In this document: piece after piece, positions 59,989 through 64,000 of the stretch
How positions within the stretch are numbered: the stretch's first letter is position 1
Layout: every line of letters begins with the position of its first letter
Origin: Onchocerca volvulus
Taxonomy: Eukaryota; Nematoda; Chromadorea; Rhabditida; Onchocercidae
Assembly: GCA_000499405.2 (NCBI GenBank)
Contig: HG738138.1
Coordinates: forward strand, 11,463,208-11,527,207
Direction: 5' to 3'
DNA length: 64,000 nt
Translations under genes and position numbers: made by a program
The notes under the pieces: generated by a model
The model's database searches: none
What the model was told of the DNA's origin: nothing
Seen by the model: only the letters and a program-made list of their open reading frames with translations

Positions 59989-62900
59989 TATATAGGTATA
60001 TATAAGCATATAATAACATAAATTTTCATACATTAAATTAATAATGATATTTTGGATGAACTAAGATTTTTGGTTAAATCATAATCATTCCGGCTCATTC
60101 ATTGAATGAGTAACCTAAAAAGATTACTTACTGATAAATTTAAAAACTAATTTCCAAAATTTTCTTAGTCTAAAAAAATTTTACAATAACTGATGATGTA
60201 ATAAACATATAGAGAGAGAGAAAAAAAGGAAAAATATGCCATACTATGAAATAATAAAATTATTCAAGATGTCATTCCTTAAGTTATGACGAAATACAAT
60301 CAATCTAATACTACTAACTTTCCCAAATGAAAGAAAGCTTAGAATGTTAGTTGTTTAATCAATCCTTTCTATCATATCTACTATTCGTTGATTTAGGTGT
60401 GTCGACGAGTCTAACTTACTATCACTCTTACACTGCAACAAGTTTCAGCTTTATTAAATTGAAGGAAATGATGTGGCAATTGAAATTGTGATGAACTACA
60501 TCTTCTTATCTTCATAAAATATTATCATTTTACCTGAAGTGCATTAATTATGCGGAAACGAAAACTATTCATTATGGAAATTATTCTGTTCCACAATTTT
60601 AAATTAAACGTTCAATATTAGCAAAAAAAATGTATAAAGACAAAATGAACTTTCTCTTCATATTAAATTCAAAACTAAAAAAAGCACATATTGATCTTAG
60701 TATAGGAAAATTGAACAAACAAAACTTGTTTATTAAGAGATTATCTTTTTCGGTATTTTTTTTTCTTAAAAAAGGAAATAGAAATTGGAAACTTCCTAGT
60801 TTATATGGTTTTTAAAATAAGATATAAAATTAAAAAAGTTTCTTCATATCAAAAACAAAAAGCGAAGCGAAAAAAATTGAATAACTAAAATATAATATTT
60901 ACAGTTATATTGAAACTTATGAATATTAAGCAAAATGTACTTCTGGGAAATCACTTCTAAATAACTTGCCTTACATAAATTGATGTACTTTTTTTTTCTA
61001 TTTTTCTTCCTCACCTCTGTTTCCTTTTTTTTTTTTTTTTTTTTTGATAAGTACTACAACATTACTGAAGAATATTTGTAATTTTTCAACCATTGGAAAT
61101 ACTTCCTGATAATCTAGACTGTTCAATATACTAGTAGGATTAAAACAGTTATAATTTTATTTTCTGGAAATCTTATTATTTACTCTATGAGCTTTAGAAA
61201 AAATTTCAAATGTATTTTTATCTGTCAACTTCTGAAGGAATGAAAAAAAAAAGCATATGAAATACAGTTAATTTCAAATCATTTTCAACTTCCTTTTCAT
61301 TTCAGCTTCCTTTCTGTTTTTTACCGTTTCTTTTTTTTTACAAGCTGAATTTCTCTTTTCTTAAGTTACTGGCGAAATAATTTATTCCTCTACATTCGGA
61401 ACATCTTGTTGTGATGCTGACTTTCTAAAAAAAAAAAAAGATCAATAAAAAGTTGTAATTCAAAAAAAAAAAAAGAAGCGGAAATGATGCGAGAATATTA
61501 AGTAATTCTGCGGCTTTGTTACTACTAGAAGGAGGAAAAAAAATGGAAAACAAAAAGTTCGCTTTTTTCCATATCTTTTTTCCCATATTCATGAATTTAT
61601 GATTTTTTGTTTTTCAAATTTTTGACGAAAATGAGGTTAACAACAATATGAATGTATGACACGCGATTTCAGGCGCAATTTTTTTTTTCTTTACTATCTT
61701 AAATAGTGATTTTGAATTCTTCAGAAATTCTCTTAGCTGTCAATAAAGATGTATGACATTTCGTTAAATTGCCCGATACAGAAATAAGCTATGGCATCAA
61801 AATAGTAATTCTTATTAATTTCTATCCAAAATTTCATAAAAATTTCATCAGATGATCTTCAAAATGAAAAGAACCAAGCATTCGCTGTGTTAACATGTGG
61901 TACGAATAGAAATTTTAATTTCTCTATGGACTTTCGTCGAACACCTAACTCAGTTATTTCCTCAATACCATATTTAATCATTTCTTTTATAATAAACCGC
62001 GTTTACATTCTCAAACAATTTTTTTTTCTTTTTTTTTGTTAAGAAAAAGAGGAAGGAAAAAAGAAATTAAAATAAATTTCCAGCGAATTTCTTTGCAGCT
62101 GTTCGGCATCAAATCATAGCTTACTTTTAGATTATCTCAAACGAGCGTTAGTAAATAAGTTTTTGCAATTACCAATTGACGATTGTCGCGAGAAAATCTG
62201 CACTACAGAGGAATTAAACTTTAACAGCATCTTTTAAAAATAATATAAAATATGAAAATATTATCCTTATTCACACTATTTTATTTTTATGAGCACCATC
62301 CTTAAATAATGGATTAGATTCCTTTTCCCGGTATTAAAAAAAAAAAAAGAAAAAGAGAAAGTTTCTCATTAATGTTTTTTATCATCCCGGAACTTCTATG
62401 TATTTCACTTGTTTTTTTTTCTTTTTTTTTTTTTTTTTTTTACAAACAAGATTTCGAATTGAAAATTCTGATTTTTCGCTTCTTTGTTTTTTCCTGTTCT
62501 CCTTTTCATACTCAATCGTTCCAAGCAAATTTATGGTAATGAGAATTAGCTACTTTCTTTATAAAGTCACAAACTGCTATGTTCAAGTTTTTTCCACCAT
62601 GAAATTCCCAGAGGATTTTGAATTCATTCTTTTCACCGTCCATAACATTTCTCCAATTTATGTTGTTAACATTATAACGTTTTCGGCGCAAAAAAAAAAA
62701 AAAAAACAAAAAACAAAAAAAATCTTAAAACTACTATCATGAGCGATGTCAAACTTGAAATCCGAACGGACGATCCTCGTTGTTGAACTGTTTTCGACAT
62801 AACAATCATAATCAATTATTTCCCTCCTGTGGATTTTATTTTCAATAATTTTGAATTTTTGCCAATAAAAGGATTTACTCTTCCAATTGTCATCAATATC

Positions 62901-63671
62901 ATTTTCTCGAATTTATCTTTCATTTCTGATTAGGTTTTTTTTGAATGGGTATTAATTCCACGTGATACTTGGCAGCATAAACTTAGATTTAACAAGATTT
63001 CGTTCACTTTCTGCAATAAACAACTTTCGTTTCTACTGAAAGATAGCCTAAGTTCTAGAACCAAACCATTAGTACTATCTATATCATGGATCAACATGCT
63101 GTGGATAAAGTTTGGAGAAATATATGCACTGCAACACAGATCGACAATTTGTTGTATAAAAAATAAGGAAGAATCAACAGTGAAAAAGCAAAACAGGCAA
63201 TCCGAAAAGGTGTTCGAGACCATTATAACTGCATTCAGTTCTATATTGACTATTTATATTCTTAATTGATTAGTTTGTTTCGAAGAAGAAAGGAATTCAT
63301 TTTGTATTGGAGGCATTAAATTTCCAAAACTGTTAAATATTTAATGTTACTAAACAATATGGAAAAAAAGTTTGAAATATTACTTTGAATTCAAACAATA
63401 AATGTTTGAAAGTAAAACTGTTATCAAAACAAAAAAAAAGCCATGAAAATGATAAAATTCTCTAAAAATTCAGAAAAAAAAAAACTAGCTAAAAATATTT
63501 GTACGAAAAAGCAATGTAAAATACCCAATTTAATGTAATTAAATATGCATTAAACTATACGAAAAAAAAAAAGATGCAAACCAAAAACGAATCGGATCAA
63601 AGAAAAAGTGATATTTTAATTGATAAAAATATCTGATTTTATAAAACACGAATTAAATTCACTCTTACTTG
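59749..63671. other. AT-rich region upstream of copine
   Basis: Should contain the copine promoter. Otherwise I see (TA)n, poly-T and poly-A tracts with single interruptions, and no supported exon. A minus-strand frame at 62930-63223 contains a moderately varied peptide (HDIDSTNGLVLELRLSFSRN) with no splice evidence. Confidence 0.5.
59908..60010. repeat. Interrupted (TA)n array
   Basis: About 100 bases of TA dinucleotides with a few substitutions (tatctt, tacata, aggta). The longest pure run is about 60 bases. It lies 160 bases upstream of the copine start exon, in the likely promoter region. Confidence 0.95.
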
Positions 63672-64000
63672 TTATATTTTGCTTAATTCTGGATTTAGAT
63701 CACAAAAAACCTGTTTTCCAGAGGCGAAGTCCTAATTTATAAGTGCATGAACTATTAGATGTAAATAGACCTGACTTTTCCGACCGATAAAAGCTCGTAT
63801 CCAAATGGATCTTCGTTTTGTGCTTTTTAACATGAGTAATTTCTTCTGCTTATTATCACTTTCAGCAGGAAAAGGTAATCGAAAAAAGTGCTTAATATTC
63901 ATATTTGATAAATATTGTATGAATCGCTCATTTTATTATAATGAATATTATAAATGTAAAAATTTGATACCTGTAATACACGGTGATATATTTTGCGAAT
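63672..64000 (-). CDS. Unrecognised gene, last three exons (cut by right edge)
   Basis: Three pieces join in phase 0: 63971-64000 (to window edge), 63771-63890 and 63672-63731 (TAA). The intervening introns are 80 bases and only 39 bases, the latter GTCTATTT...AAATTAG. The product reads IRKIYHRVLQ, HFFRLPFPAESDNKQKKLLM, LKSTKRRSIWIRAFIGRKSQ, DFASGKQVFCDLNPELSKI. The pattern FRLPFP ... KRRSIWIRAF ... VFC is loosely like part of a THAP-type DNA-binding module, but the first cysteine pair would lie outside the window, so this is only a suggestion. The balanced composition and matching phases support a real C-terminus. Confidence 0.5.

Noticed and set aside
62398..62742. 114-codon plus-strand frame
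   Set aside because: Starts and ends in poly-T and poly-A tracts and is dominated by F, S and K; typical AT-rich chance frame.

Overview
The window looks like nuclear DNA of a nematode, most likely an AT-rich parasitic (filarial-type) species. Genes are cut into many small exons (38-234 nt), introns have short GT...(T)nCAG ends, intergenic DNA is about 70% AT, and the recognisable proteins are metazoan. Species is an inference; I could run no searches. I rebuilt genes by hand, joining exons only where donor, acceptor and reading phase agree.

Layout, left to right. 1-10.1 kb is mostly non-coding: a candidate exon end at the left edge, weak small ORFs, two large inverted repeats (4.04-4.45 and 5.27-5.89 kb) and a perfect 19-bp-stem hairpin (9.36-9.41 kb). 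A complete four-exon Ser/Thr kinase gene (TBK1/IKK-epsilon-like lobe, +) occupies 10.18-11.65 kb. A small four-exon gene, very probably the BORC subunit BORCS7, lies at 13.90-14.98 kb (-). Adducin (-) fills 17.70-26.39 kb with about 19 exons plus one extra exon. Its best feature is a pair of homologous 99-nt phase 0-0 exons coding for alternative versions of the same 33-residue piece of the aldolase-like head.

26.4-42 kb is mainly AT-rich intergenic DNA with a (CA) microsatellite, a (TA) run, a decayed 30-bp minisatellite, and two more GC-rich islands (31.4-31.9 and 36.4-36.7 kb) that may hold small exons or promoters. 42.1-43.85 kb holds the 3' exons of an unrecognised serine-rich protein (-). 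44.1-46.8 kb holds haspin-like kinase exons (+) in which the metal-binding DYT segment cannot be found. A decayed 24-bp minisatellite lies at 47.65-47.81 kb. A 15-16 exon copine gene (-), with two C2 domains and a von Willebrand A domain, spans 49.97-59.75 kb. After a (TA)n block and featureless AT-rich DNA, the last exons of an unknown (-) gene reach the right edge.

Functional themes: adducin caps actin and joins it to spectrin at the membrane, copine is a calcium/phospholipid-binding membrane protein, and BORC controls lysosome movement. They are not a co-transcribed pathway as far as the sequence shows. I see no tRNA, rRNA, CRISPR array or intact transposase.
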